Of a DNA stretch of 64,000 nucleotides, positions 7,663 to 16,581 are shown piece after piece. Every line of letters begins with the position of its first letter. The stretch's first letter is position 1. The position numbers and the translations under genes are program-made. The notes under the pieces are model-generated. The model did no database searches. It worked only from the letters and a program-made list of their open reading frames with translations, and was not told the origin of the DNA. The stretch comes from Halomarinibacterium sp034670265 (GTDB taxonomy: Bacteria > Bacteroidota > Bacteroidia > Flavobacteriales > Flavobacteriaceae), in contig JAXMNU010000006.1 of assembly GCA_034670265.1 (NCBI GenBank), positions 157,135-221,134 of the forward strand. The letters run 5' to 3'.

Positions 7663-8787
7663 ATGAAATACCAAACAAGAAAAAAAGCGCTTATTTTATT
7701 AGCCGATGGAACTATTTTCTACGGAAAAGCAGTAGGAGGTAAAGAAGGTTCTGCCTTTGGAGAAGTTTGTTTTAATACAGGGATGACAGGCTATCAAGAA
7801 ATTTTTACAGACCCATCCTATTTTGGACAATTGATGGTAACTACCAATGCACATATTGGGAATTATGGAATCAATAACGAAGAAATAGAATCTGAAGGAA
7901 TTAAAATTGCGGGCCTTATTTGTAGAAATTTTAGTTATCACTACTCTAGAGTAGACTCCGATGGTTCACTGGAGGAGTTTTTAGATCAAAACAAGTTACT
8001 TGCTATTAGCGATGTCGACACTCGAGCCTTAGTAAGTTATATTCGCGATCATGGCGCGATGAATGCCGTTATCACAACCGAAGTCGATAATCTTGAAACC
8101 TTAAAGAAAAAATTAGCCGAGTTTCCAGATATGAAAGGATTGGAATTGGCTTCAAAAGTGTCTACAAAAGAGCCTTATTTCTTCGGAAACGAAAAAGCTC
8201 CATTTAAAATTTCGGCCCTAGATATTGGAATCAAGAAAAACATTTTACGAAATCTCGCCCATCGAGATTGCTACATAAAAGTGTTCCCGTACAACGCTTC
8301 TTTTTCAGATTTACAATCGTTTGAACCTGATGGGTATTTCCTAAGTAATGGCCCTGGAGACCCAGAACCATTAAGCGAAGCAATCGCTACAACCAAAGAA
8401 ATTTTAAAAACAGATAAACCACTTTTTGGAATTTGTTTAGGGCATCAAGTATTGGCGCTTGCCAATGACATTTCTACCTATAAAATGCACCACGGACATC
8501 GCGGCATTAATCACCCAATTAAAAACCTATTAACAGGAAAAGGTGAAATTACTTCGCAAAACCACGGATTTGCCATAAATAGAGAAGAAACCGAAGCGCA
8601 TAAAAATGTGGAAATTACACACGTGCATTTAAATGACCATACAGTGGCAGGGATTCGATTAAAAGATAAACCTGTATTCTCGGTTCAATATCACCCAGAG
8701 GCGAGTCCAGGACCCCACGATGCGTCCTACTTATTTGATGAGTTTATAGAAAACATAAAAAATCACAAAATGCAAGAAGCCCTTTAA
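7663..8787 (+). CDS. carA: Carbamoyl-phosphate synthase small (glutaminase) subunit
   Basis: A 374-residue protein that hydrolyses glutamine and passes ammonia to CarB, giving carbamoyl phosphate for arginine and pyrimidine synthesis. Residues 1-~150 form the N-terminal domain (G-E-V-C-F-N-T-G-M-T-G-Y-Q-E-I-F-T-D-P-S-Y). Residues ~185-370 are the class I glutamine amidotransferase domain with nucleophile G-I-C-L-G-H-Q and the His/Glu of Q-Y-H-P-E-A-S-P-G-P. No carB is adjacent, so the subunits are encoded apart. The position after rplQ and before eno is conserved in flavobacteria. Confidence 0.96.
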   Translation: MKYQTRKKALILLADGTIFYGKAVGGKEGSAFGEVCFNTGMTGYQEIFTDPSYFGQLMVTTNAHIGNYGINNEEIESEGIKIAGLICRNFSYHYSRVDSDGSLEEFLDQNKLLAISDVDTRALVSYIRDHGAMNAVITTEVDNLETLKKKLAEFPDMKGLELASKVSTKEPYFFGNEKAPFKISALDIGIKKNILRNLAHRDCYIKVFPYNASFSDLQSFEPDGYFLSNGPGDPEPLSEAIATTKEILKTDKPLFGICLGHQVLALANDISTYKMHHGHRGINHPIKNLLTGKGEITSQNHGFAINREETEAHKNVEITHVHLNDHTVAGIRLKDKPVFSVQYHPEASPGPHDASYLFDEFIENIKNHKMQEAL

Positions 8788-8800
8788 TAGGGCTTTTTTA
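8777..8800 (+). terminator. Terminator overlapping the carA stop
   Basis: AAGCCC and GGGCTT pair around a TTTAATA loop that includes the carA stop codon, and a run of T follows. Confidence 0.8.
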
Positions 8801-8912
8801 TATGTATTACGAAAACGTTATAGTATGTAAAACCCTATGTTTGTTGGCTTTTTCAGTATCCTTTATCAATCATCTTTTGTATCTTCACAATTCAAATTAA
8901 AATAAACCAATC

Positions 8913-10199
8913 ATGAGTATTATTATAGAAATTCACGCTAGACAAATCTTCGATTCTCGTGGAAACCCAACTATTGAAGTAGATGTCATTACCGAAAATG
9001 GGTATATGGGTAGAGCGGCTGTTCCGTCTGGTGCATCCACTGGAGAACACGAAGCGGTAGAGTTGCGTGATGGCGGTAAAGCCTATATGGGAAAAGGTGT
9101 TTTAAAAGCAGTGGAAAATGTAAATGGAAAAATTGCTGGTACGTTGCTAGGTATTTCAGTTTTTGAGCAGGAAGCCATCGACCAAATTATGATTGAATTG
9201 GATGGCACTAAAAACAAATCTAAATTAGGTGCCAATGCCATTCTTGGGGTTTCGTTAGCTACGGCGAAAGCTGCCGCGCACGAATTGGGAATGCCTTTGT
9301 ATCGTTATGTAGGAGGTGTGAGCGCCAAAACACTCCCGGTACCAATGATGAATATTATAAACGGAGGGTCGCACAGTGACGCTCCTATTGCATTTCAGGA
9401 ATTTATGGTGATGCCAGTGAAAGCAAAAAGTTTTACGCACGCCATGCAAATGGGGTCAGAAATTTTTCACAACCTAAAAAAAGTACTCCACGACAGAAAC
9501 TTAAGCACGGCTGTGGGTGACGAAGGAGGTTTTGCACCAACTTTAAATGGAACGGAAGATGCGTTGGAAACCATTGCACTTGCTACAAAAAATGCTGGAT
9601 ATAAATTAGGTGATGAAGTCATGATTGCCTTGGATTGTGCTTCGGCTGAGTTTTATGTGAATGGAAAGTATGATTACACAAAATTTGAAGGCGATAAAGG
9701 AAAGGTTCGTTCTTCAAAAGAACAAGCAGATTATTTAGCTGAATTAACTGAAAAATATCCTATTATATCCATTGAAGATGGAATGGATGAAAATGATTGG
9801 GAAGGTTGGAAATACTTAACTGAAAAAGTGGGCGATAAGGTGCAATTGGTAGGAGATGATTTGTTTGTAACTAATGTTGAAAGGTTATCTAAAGGAATAA
9901 ATGAAGGGATAGCCAATTCCATTTTAATAAAGGTAAACCAAATAGGAACCTTAAGCGAAACTATTGCTGCGGTGAATATGGCTCATAATGCAGGATATAC
10001 TTGTGTGATGTCACACCGAAGTGGAGAAACCGAAGATAATACCATTGCAGATTTAGCTGTTGGATTGAACACAGGACAAATTAAAACAGGATCAGCTTCT
10101 CGAAGCGATAGAATGGCAAAATACAATCAACTACTTAGAATTGAAGAAGAGTTGTGCGATGTAGCTTATTATCCACAGAACAAAGCATTTAAAATTTAA
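8913..10199 (+). CDS. eno: Enolase (phosphopyruvate hydratase)
   Basis: A 428-residue enolase that interconverts 2-phosphoglycerate and phosphoenolpyruvate in glycolysis. It starts with A-R-Q-I-F-D-S-R-G-N-P-T-I-E-V and has S-G-A-S-T-G-E-H-E. Metal ligands lie in A-L-D-C-A-S-A-E, S-I-E-D-G-M-D-E and V-G-D-D-L-F-V-T-N, and the signature is M-S-H-R-S-G-E-T-E-D. It is monocistronic by appearance: a candidate promoter (TTTG near 8850 and TATCTTCA near 8880, one or two positions off consensus) precedes it and a strong terminator follows. Confidence 0.98.
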   Translation: MSIIIEIHARQIFDSRGNPTIEVDVITENGYMGRAAVPSGASTGEHEAVELRDGGKAYMGKGVLKAVENVNGKIAGTLLGISVFEQEAIDQIMIELDGTKNKSKLGANAILGVSLATAKAAAHELGMPLYRYVGGVSAKTLPVPMMNIINGGSHSDAPIAFQEFMVMPVKAKSFTHAMQMGSEIFHNLKKVLHDRNLSTAVGDEGGFAPTLNGTEDALETIALATKNAGYKLGDEVMIALDCASAEFYVNGKYDYTKFEGDKGKVRSSKEQADYLAELTEKYPIISIEDGMDENDWEGWKYLTEKVGDKVQLVGDDLFVTNVERLSKGINEGIANSILIKVNQIGTLSETIAAVNMAHNAGYTCVMSHRSGETEDNTIADLAVGLNTGQIKTGSASRSDRMAKYNQLLRIEEELCDVAYYPQNKAFKI

Positions 10200-10217
10200 G
10201 AAAAAAATTATTTAATT

Positions 10218-10243
10218 AAAAGCCTGCAATATTGCAGGCTTTT
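10218..10243 (+). terminator. Terminator after eno
   Basis: A perfect palindrome, AGCCTGCAAT then ATTGCAGGCT, flanked by A and T runs. It starts 18 nt after the eno stop. Confidence 0.9.
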
Positions 10244-10277
10244 CTGTTTTTAATGTGAAATTTTTAATTTAAGTTTG

Positions 10278-11651
10278 ATGATGAAGCCGTTGGTAATTTG
10301 CTATTTTCTTTTTTCTAGCATCGTTGCTTTTAGCCAGTTTGGATCACAGCAAATTATTGCAGACGATGCTATTACGGTAAAGATGATACGAACAGGGGAT
10401 ATCGATGGGGATAATGATCTAGATGTAGTTGCTGCATTATTTGAGGAAGTAGTATGGTACGAAAATTTAGATGGACAAGGTACTTTTGGGCATGCTCAAC
10501 TAATTATGGATGGTCTGGATATTACCTTTTCCTTAGCTATTGCCGACTTTAATGGGGATAATTTTCTTGATATAGTAGCTACTTCTTTTAGCTTAGATCG
10601 GGTTGTATGGGTAGCAAACTTAGATGGGCTTGGAAATTTTGGAACCCCTAATATTCTTTATTCGCAAGCTGAAGGAGCAGATGATGTTAAAGCTGCCGAC
10701 CTAGATGGGGATGATGATATGGATATTATTGTGAATGCAGATATAAACAATACCTTGTATTGGTTTGAGAACTTAAATGGTTTTGGAAACTTTAGCGCCC
10801 CCATTGTTATATCGACAATACAAACCAATGGGCGCTCTGTTTTTGTTGGAGATATAGATGGAGACTTAGACTTAGACTTAGTTTCATCATCTTCTGGTAG
10901 TGTAACCATTTCTTGGTTCGAAAATTTAGACGGGCAAGGAACTTTTAGCACGGCAAAAATTTTGGCGGCAGACGGATTAGCAGTTGAGGAGCTTTATGGT
11001 GCCGATATAGATGGGGATAACGATCTGGATATTGTAGCTGTTACACCTGGAGAGGATAAGGTTTCTTGGTACGAAAATCTGGATGGTTTGGGAAATTTTG
11101 GATCTCAACAAATTATATCCAGCACCACATTATTTCCGGTCTCAGTATATGCGGCAGATTTGGATAATGATGATGATATGGATGTACTATCTATAAGTCC
11201 AGTGTATAATGGAACAGACGAGGGCTATCTGGCTTGGTTCGAAAATTTGGATGGACTTGGAAATTTTGGGCCAGAGCAAATTTTAGATCAGCCTACAAGA
11301 GGGGCGCGAACGGTGTATGCAGCAGACCTTAATGGCGATACCGCTATGGATGTGCTTGCGGGCTTATTTGTTGAGTATAAGGTTACTTGTTATGAAAACC
11401 TAACTTTAGGGATACAAGATAATCTAGACAAAAAGGTACAAGTTTATCCAAACCCAGCAAACAATACATTATATATAGATGCTAAAGTACCTATTAAAGG
11501 GGTTTCAATTTATACGGTATTAGGTGAAAAGATTTTCTCAAAAGAAGGAAATCTAGAAGTAATTAATACATCGCACTTATCTAGTGGTCTTTTATTTATT
11601 GCTTTGGAGATAGATAATGGAGTTGTCATAAAAAAGATATTTAAAGAATAA
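10278..11651 (+). CDS. Secreted VCBS/FG-GAP repeat protein with T9SS sorting domain
   Basis: About 457 residues. A Sec signal peptide (L-V-I-C-Y-F-L-F-S-S-I-V-A-F-S) is followed by seven tandem repeats of ~52 residues with the calcium-binding loop D-[IL]-D-G-D-x-D-x-D and the strand motif W-[FY]-E-N-L-D-G-x-G-x-F. The seventh repeat is degenerate. Residues ~385-457 form a type A type IX secretion C-terminal domain (V-Y-P-N-P-A-N-N-T-L-Y-I). It is probably a secreted or surface beta-propeller that binds a ligand or polysaccharide; substrate unknown. The open frame starts with a TTG at 10275, but the ATG at 10278 or 10281 is the likely start. It sits between eno and gltA as an accessory gene with its own terminator. 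Confidence 0.85.
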   Translation: MMKPLVICYFLFSSIVAFSQFGSQQIIADDAITVKMIRTGDIDGDNDLDVVAALFEEVVWYENLDGQGTFGHAQLIMDGLDITFSLAIADFNGDNFLDIVATSFSLDRVVWVANLDGLGNFGTPNILYSQAEGADDVKAADLDGDDDMDIIVNADINNTLYWFENLNGFGNFSAPIVISTIQTNGRSVFVGDIDGDLDLDLVSSSSGSVTISWFENLDGQGTFSTAKILAADGLAVEELYGADIDGDNDLDIVAVTPGEDKVSWYENLDGLGNFGSQQIISSTTLFPVSVYAADLDNDDDMDVLSISPVYNGTDEGYLAWFENLDGLGNFGPEQILDQPTRGARTVYAADLNGDTAMDVLAGLFVEYKVTCYENLTLGIQDNLDKKVQVYPNPANNTLYIDAKVPIKGVSIYTVLGEKIFSKEGNLEVINTSHLSSGLLFIALEIDNGVVIKKIFKE

Positions 11652-11706
11652 TATATTATCCGCAAAACAATGCCTTCAAATTATAGGGAAGGCAAAACTC
11701 ATAGAT

Positions 11707-11737
11707 AAAAAAACCTGCTACTATGCAGGTTTTTTTA
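11707..11737 (+). terminator. Terminator after the VCBS repeat gene
   Basis: AAAAAAACCTGC and GCAGGTTTTTTT pair around a TACTAT loop, 55 nt after the stop codon. Confidence 0.85.
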
Positions 11738-11861
11738 TTTTATTTAATTAAAGAATTTTAAGTTTTATTTAACCCATCTAGTTGGACTAAATGTTAAAAA
11801 ATCGTGTAATATTTCGTAATTTAGCAATTCTAGTATAACCCTAATAATTCAAAATAAATTT

Positions 11862-13148
11862 ATGCCAAAGATTGCAACGCTCGAAATTGATGGAAAAAAG
11901 TATGAATTCCCAATTACAGTAGGAACAGAAAATGAAGTAGCCGTAGATATTAGCAAATTTCGTAGTGATACGGGAGGTGTTATAACCTATGATCCCGGAT
12001 ATAAAAATACAGGAGCTTGTGAAAGTGCTATTACTTTTTTGGATGGTGAAAAGGGTATTTTGAGATATAGAGGATATGCCATTGAAGAACTTGCAGAAAA
12101 AGCAGATTTCCTAGAAGTAGCATACTTGCTTATTTTTGGGGAATTACCATCGAGAGAGCAACTTGAGAAGTTTCATAAAGATATAAAAGAACAATCTATT
12201 GTGGCAGAGGATATGAAGAAAATCTTAGACGGTTTTCCTTCATCTGCACACCCAATGGGGGTCTTATCTTCCCTTACCAATGCCTTAATAGCGTTTAATC
12301 CTTCTTCAGTAAATGTAGACAGTGAAGAAGATATGTATCGGGCCATTGTAAAAATTATGGCAAAATTTCCTGTGTTAACCGCTTGGGCTTATAGAAAAAG
12401 AGCTGGATTGCCATTAGATTATGGGGATGATTCTTTAGGGTATGTAGAAAATTTCCTTAAAATGATGTTTAAAAAACCTCATGGAGAATATGCTCAGAAT
12501 AAAATAGTGGTTGATGCTCTTGATAAACTTTTAATTTTACACGCAGATCACGAACAAAACTGTTCTACATCTACGGTTAGAATTGTTGGGTCTTCACATG
12601 CAGGATTGTTTGCTTCCCTTTCGGCAGGGATTAATGCTCTTTGGGGGCCACTTCACGGAGGGGCTAACCAAGCGGTTATAGAAATGCTTGAAGCAATTAA
12701 AGCAGATGATGGTGACACAAAAAAATATATGGCAAAAGCCAAAGACAAAGAAGATCCTTTCCGTTTAATGGGCTTTGGACATAGAGTATATAAAAACTTT
12801 GACCCTCGTGCAAAAATCATTAAAAAAGCAGCAGATGGAGTATTGGATGATTTGGGTATTGATGACCCAATATTAGACATTGCCAAAGGATTGGAAAAAG
12901 AAGCGTTAGAAGACAGCTATTTTGTGGATAGAAAATTATATCCAAATGTCGATTTTTATTCGGGTATTATATACAGAGCCATGGGTATCCCTGTTGAAAT
13001 GTTTACGCCTATGTTTGCCTTAGGAAGATTACCAGGTTGGATTGCACAATGGAGAGAAATGCGTCTTCGTAAGGAGCCTATTGGTCGTCCAAGACAAGTT
13101 TATATAGGTGAAACGTTAAGAGCTTTTAAAGATATTGATTATAGATAA
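11862..13148 (+). CDS. gltA: Citrate synthase (type II)
   Basis: A 428-residue hexameric-type citrate synthase condensing oxaloacetate and acetyl-CoA. The N-terminal strand domain (residues 1-~45) is typical of the Gram-negative type II enzyme. Catalytic His residues lie in H-A-D-H-E-Q-N-C-S-T-S-T-V-R and G-F-G-H-R-V-Y-K, and the catalytic Asp in P-N-V-D-F-Y-S-G. G-P-L-H-G-G-A-N is also present. Upstream, 11652-11861 holds a terminator and AT-rich sequence with a possible -7 element TAATTTAG near 11816. A terminator follows. Confidence 0.98.
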   Translation: MPKIATLEIDGKKYEFPITVGTENEVAVDISKFRSDTGGVITYDPGYKNTGACESAITFLDGEKGILRYRGYAIEELAEKADFLEVAYLLIFGELPSREQLEKFHKDIKEQSIVAEDMKKILDGFPSSAHPMGVLSSLTNALIAFNPSSVNVDSEEDMYRAIVKIMAKFPVLTAWAYRKRAGLPLDYGDDSLGYVENFLKMMFKKPHGEYAQNKIVVDALDKLLILHADHEQNCSTSTVRIVGSSHAGLFASLSAGINALWGPLHGGANQAVIEMLEAIKADDGDTKKYMAKAKDKEDPFRLMGFGHRVYKNFDPRAKIIKKAADGVLDDLGIDDPILDIAKGLEKEALEDSYFVDRKLYPNVDFYSGIIYRAMGIPVEMFTPMFALGRLPGWIAQWREMRLRKEPIGRPRQVYIGETLRAFKDIDYR

Positions 13149-13164
13149 AGTTATATAAATTAGT

Positions 13165-13197
13165 AAAAAGCATCCGCAAAAAACGGATGCTTTTTTT
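13165..13197 (+). terminator. Terminator after gltA
   Basis: AAAAAGCATCCG and CGGATGCTTTTT make a 12-bp stem with loop CAAAAAA and a T run. It begins 16 nt after the gltA stop. Confidence 0.93.
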
Positions 13198-13208
13198 ATA
13201 TTTAGAGT

Positions 13209-14123
13209 ATGATAAAACTGAATGTAAATGATGAAATATCAAGGCTTCGAGCGGTTGTTTTAGGAACTGCCGTAAGTAATGGCCCTACCCCTAAGCTTCA
13301 GGATGCATACGACCCTAAATCTGCAGAGCATATTAAAGCTGGAACATACCCAGTTGAAGCAGATATGGTGAAGGAAATGGAGGCTGTGGCGGCAGTATTT
13401 AAAAAATATGGTGTTACCGTATATCGTCCCGATGTTATAAAAGATTACAATCAAATCTTTGCTAGGGATATTGCTTTTGTTATTGAGGACAAATTTATTT
13501 ACGGAAATATCTTGGAAGATAGATCCAAAGAAATAGACGCTTTAGATTATGTTATTGACCAGATAGACCCTTCAAAAATTATAGAATTTCCAGAAGATGC
13601 CCATATTGAAGGTGGAGATGTCATGCCTTGGGGAGACTATATTTTTGTAGGTACATTTAAAGATAAAGATTATAGAAAATACATTACTGCTCGTACCAAT
13701 ATGGAGGCGGTTTATCATATTCAGGAATTATTTCCGAAGAAGAAGGTAGTATCATTTTCCTTAAAAAAATCCAATTTCGATCCTCGTGAAAATGCCTTGC
13801 ATCTGGATTGTTGCTTTCAGCCTTTAGGAAAAGGAAAAGCGATTATTCATAAAGAAGGCTTTTTAATTGAAGAAGAATATGAATGGTTGGTTAATTTCTT
13901 CGGAAAGGAAAACTGTTTTCATATTTCGAAAGAGGAAATGTACCATATGAATAGCAACATATTTTCTATTTCTCCCGAAGTTGTTATTTCTGAAAAAAAC
14001 TTCACCCGACTCAATACGTGGCTTCGCAAAGAAGGATTTACTGTGGAGGAAGTTCCCTATGCCGAAATTGCCAAACAAGAAGGTTTATTGCGTTGCTCTA
14101 CGATGCCTTTAATTAGGGATTAA
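13209..14123 (+). CDS. Amidinotransferase/arginine-deiminase-fold hydrolase (DDAH-like)
   Basis: A 304-residue member of the guanidine-modifying enzyme superfamily. Catalytic residues can be placed: acidic F-A-R-D-I-A and I-E-G-G-D-V-M, His in N-A-L-H-L-D-C-C-F, and the nucleophilic Cys in L-L-R-C-S-T-M-P-L close to the C-terminus. The family includes dimethylarginine dimethylaminohydrolase, arginine deiminase and glycine amidinotransferase; which guanidine or ureido compound is used cannot be told from sequence. It starts 12 nt after the gltA terminator. A second enzyme of the same fold lies 1.5 kb downstream. Confidence 0.85.
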   Translation: MIKLNVNDEISRLRAVVLGTAVSNGPTPKLQDAYDPKSAEHIKAGTYPVEADMVKEMEAVAAVFKKYGVTVYRPDVIKDYNQIFARDIAFVIEDKFIYGNILEDRSKEIDALDYVIDQIDPSKIIEFPEDAHIEGGDVMPWGDYIFVGTFKDKDYRKYITARTNMEAVYHIQELFPKKKVVSFSLKKSNFDPRENALHLDCCFQPLGKGKAIIHKEGFLIEEEYEWLVNFFGKENCFHISKEEMYHMNSNIFSISPEVVISEKNFTRLNTWLRKEGFTVEEVPYAEIAKQEGLLRCSTMPLIRD

Positions 14124-14169
14124 TGTAATCTTTCCAAATTTCTCCGACTTAGTTCATAAACTTGTTTTT

Positions 14170-14982
14170 ATGAAAAAGCCACTAATCACCCTATTTCTAA
14201 TTTTTTGCACATTTAATGTATTCTCACAAGGAGCCATTGATGGGTTTTATAAAGGAAAAGGCAATGCTTCAGCAGTCTTAGGATTTGGTTTTGAAGATTC
14301 GAAATCGTATTTCGCGGGACGAGAAAATATTGACCTATCAAGAAGTTTGTTTTATGGAAACCTTTATGGAGCCTATGGTATTACAAACAGTCTTGATGCT
14401 TCTATATCAATACCCTACTTGGTGAGTGATGACAATAGTGACTTTCAGGATATTTCAATCTTTTTAAAACATCAGATTTTTCAGAAGAAATTTGAGAATT
14501 CTAGTCTTCATTTTACTGTAGCTGGAGGCTTTTCAACTCCCTTAACAAATTATGACATTGGAGGTTTAAATGATATTGGGCAACAAGCGACCGTTATTGA
14601 AACTAGGGGGCTTGTTCATTACCAGTGTGATAATGGGTGGTTTGGAACACTACAAAGTGGGTATTCTTTTAAGTTTGAAGAAGTGCCAAATAGCATTCCA
14701 TTTGTTTTAAAAGCGGGTAGAGCTTCTTCAGATTGGTATTATGATGTGTTTTATGATTTTCAACATTCGTTTGGCGGAATAGATTATTTAGGAACACCTC
14801 GTCCTCAAAATTTCAGAGAATTTGGAGTAGATTATCATAAATTGGGAGGTACGGTTTTTAAACCTTTTTCAAGGACTTTAGGAATGTATGCTTCATTATC
14901 GTATGTGCTTTCTGGCCGAAATGTATTTCAAGGACCAGCTTATGGAGTGGGCTTGGTGTATAACTTCAGAAAGGAAAACTAA
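14170..14982 (+). CDS. Outer-membrane beta-barrel protein, transporter-like
   Basis: A 270-residue protein with signal peptide M-K-K-P-L-I-T-L-F-L-I-F-C-T-F-N-V-F-S-Q. The mature part consists of alternating amphipathic strands and ends with F (G-V-G-L-V-Y-N-F-R-K-E-N), as in outer-membrane barrels. Strand motifs such as L-F-Y-G-N-L-Y-G-A-Y-G-I-T-N-S-L-D-A-S-I-S-I-P-Y resemble the MetA-pathway phenol-degradation/transporter family. It lies 46 nt after the DDAH-like gene, possibly in the same transcript. Substrate is unknown. Confidence 0.65.
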   Translation: MKKPLITLFLIFCTFNVFSQGAIDGFYKGKGNASAVLGFGFEDSKSYFAGRENIDLSRSLFYGNLYGAYGITNSLDASISIPYLVSDDNSDFQDISIFLKHQIFQKKFENSSLHFTVAGGFSTPLTNYDIGGLNDIGQQATVIETRGLVHYQCDNGWFGTLQSGYSFKFEEVPNSIPFVLKAGRASSDWYYDVFYDFQHSFGGIDYLGTPRPQNFREFGVDYHKLGGTVFKPFSRTLGMYASLSYVLSGRNVFQGPAYGVGLVYNFRKEN

Positions 14983-14991
14983 AAGGAGCTA

Positions 14992-15549
14992 CTAGTTTTC
15001 TATTTTTTTTATCACTTTCGCAGGATTACCACCTACTAAAACATCATCTGGAACATTTTTAGTTACGACAGCACCAGCAGCAATAACAACTCGATTTCCT
15101 ATAGTTACTCCGGGGCAAATAATTGCGCCGCCACCAATCCAAACATCGTCACCAATAGTTATGGGTTTTGCAAATTCTTTACCCGAGTTTCGTTCTTTAG
15201 CATGTAAAGGGTGTGTTGCAGTGTAGATTTGTACATTGGGAGCAATCATTACGTTATTACCAATAGTTACAGGCATCACATCTAGAATACAACAATTGTA
15301 ATTAAAGAAGACATTCTCACCAACCCGTATATTGTACCCATAGTCGCAGTAAAAAGGCGGTTCTACCCAAAGATTTTCTCCAGCCTTTCCGAATAACTCA
15401 TAAAGTAGCTTTTGTCGCTTTTCTTTTTGAGATTCACTAAGGCTATTTATTTCTTGAAAAAGTAACTTAGCATGATCACGCTCTTTGCATAATACATCAT
15501 CTAATGGATTATACATTTCACCTGCAAGCATTTTTTGTTTTTCAGTCAT
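14992..15549 (-). CDS. Hexapeptide-repeat O-acetyltransferase (maltose/galactoside acetyltransferase family)
   Basis: About 185 residues using the start M-T-E-K-Q-K-M-L-A-G-E-M-Y-N-P, which matches the family N-terminus. An upstream ATG at 15561 would add four residues. The N-terminal Mac domain (1-~55) is followed by left-handed beta-helix hexapeptides (I-G-N-N-V-M-I-A-P-N-V-Q, I-G-D-D-V-W-I-G-G-G-A-I-I-C-P-G-V-T-I-G). The catalytic His is in A-T-H-P-L. It transfers acetyl from acetyl-CoA to a sugar hydroxyl. A -7-like TAACTTTA (15570-15577, minus strand) precedes it. It converges with the outer-membrane barrel gene, 9 nt apart. Confidence 0.88.
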   Translation of the reverse strand: MTEKQKMLAGEMYNPLDDVLCKERDHAKLLFQEINSLSESQKEKRQKLLYELFGKAGENLWVEPPFYCDYGYNIRVGENVFFNYNCCILDVMPVTIGNNVMIAPNVQIYTATHPLHAKERNSGKEFAKPITIGDDVWIGGGAIICPGVTIGNRVVIAAGAVVTKNVPDDVLVGGNPAKVIKKIEN

Positions 15550-15642
15550 AAAAAGAATCATTTAATTACTAAAGTTACTTATTACAAATGGTATTTTCAA
15601 TGGTAAAAACTGCTATTTTTACAACTTATAAAACAAACCTTA

Positions 15643-16581
15643 ATGAGTCAAATTACCAATACCCTTTTAATGATTCGTCCTGTGGCTTTCAGAATGAATG
15701 AAGAAACTGCCGTAAATAACTATTTTCAGGAAGATATCGATATTAAAAATGCCGAAATCAATAAAAAAGCACAAGCAGAGTTTGATGCGTTTGTTGAAAA
15801 ACTTCGTGCCGTTGGGGTGAATGTGATTGTCGAAAATGATGATTTATTAATGGATACTCCAGACTCTATTTTTCCGAATAATTGGGTGAGTTTTCATCAA
15901 AATGGTATTGTAGCGTTATATCCTATGTTTGCTGTAAATAGACGCCGAGAACGCAGAGAAGAAGTGATGGATAGATTAGAAGCCGAAGGTTTCATCATTG
16001 AAGGGTTTATGGATTATACTTCTGCCGAAGAAGAGGGAATATTTTTAGAAGGAACAGGAAGTATTTTAATGGATAGAGTGAACGGAAAAGCCTATTGTGC
16101 GCTGTCTCCTAGAGCCGATGAAGATTTATTTATTGAGTTTTGTGAAGATTTTGAATACGACCCCGTTATTTTTAATGCCTACCAAACGGTAAATGGGGAA
16201 AGATTGCCTATTTATCACACTAATGTGATGATGTGTATGGCAGAAAAATTTTGTGTCATCTGTTTAGATACCATCGATGACCCAAAAGAGCGAAAAGAAG
16301 TAGTAAAACAACTTCGTGAAAGCAACAAAGAGATTATAAAAATTACCGAAGAGCAGATGTACCAATTTGCTGGGAATATGCTTCAGGTTTTGGGAGCTAA
16401 CGATAAGCGTTATTTGGTGATGAGTGCCGCTGCGCATAAAAGTTTAACTCCCGAACAAGTAAGAGCCATCGAAAAACATTGCCCTATTTTAAGTAGCGAC
16501 CTCGAAACGATTGAAACCTGTGGCGGTGGAAGTGCTCGTTGTATGATGGCTGAAGTTTTCTTGCCAAAAGCTGAAAATTAG
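15643..16581 (+). CDS. ctlX: Citrulline-utilisation hydrolase, CtlX type
   Basis: A 312-residue amidinotransferase-fold protein. The start Q-I-T-N-T-L-L-M-I-R-P-V-A-F-R-M-N-x-E-T-A-V-N-N-x-F-Q is characteristic of the CtlX/COG4874 group. Catalytic features are D-S-I-F-P-N-N-W, E-G-T-G-S, His in Y-H-T-N-V-M-M, and Cys in C-G-G-G-S-A-R-C-M-M-A-E near the end. It is thought to act on citrulline or arginine-like ureido compounds. The promoter region has TATTTTTA about 25 nt upstream. It converges on the SDR gene and its stop overlaps the stop of a degenerate tail copy. Confidence 0.85.
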   Translation: MSQITNTLLMIRPVAFRMNEETAVNNYFQEDIDIKNAEINKKAQAEFDAFVEKLRAVGVNVIVENDDLLMDTPDSIFPNNWVSFHQNGIVALYPMFAVNRRRERREEVMDRLEAEGFIIEGFMDYTSAEEEGIFLEGTGSILMDRVNGKAYCALSPRADEDLFIEFCEDFEYDPVIFNAYQTVNGERLPIYHTNVMMCMAEKFCVICLDTIDDPKERKEVVKQLRESNKEIIKITEEQMYQFAGNMLQVLGANDKRYLVMSAAAHKSLTPEQVRAIEKHCPILSSDLETIETCGGGSARCMMAEVFLPKAEN

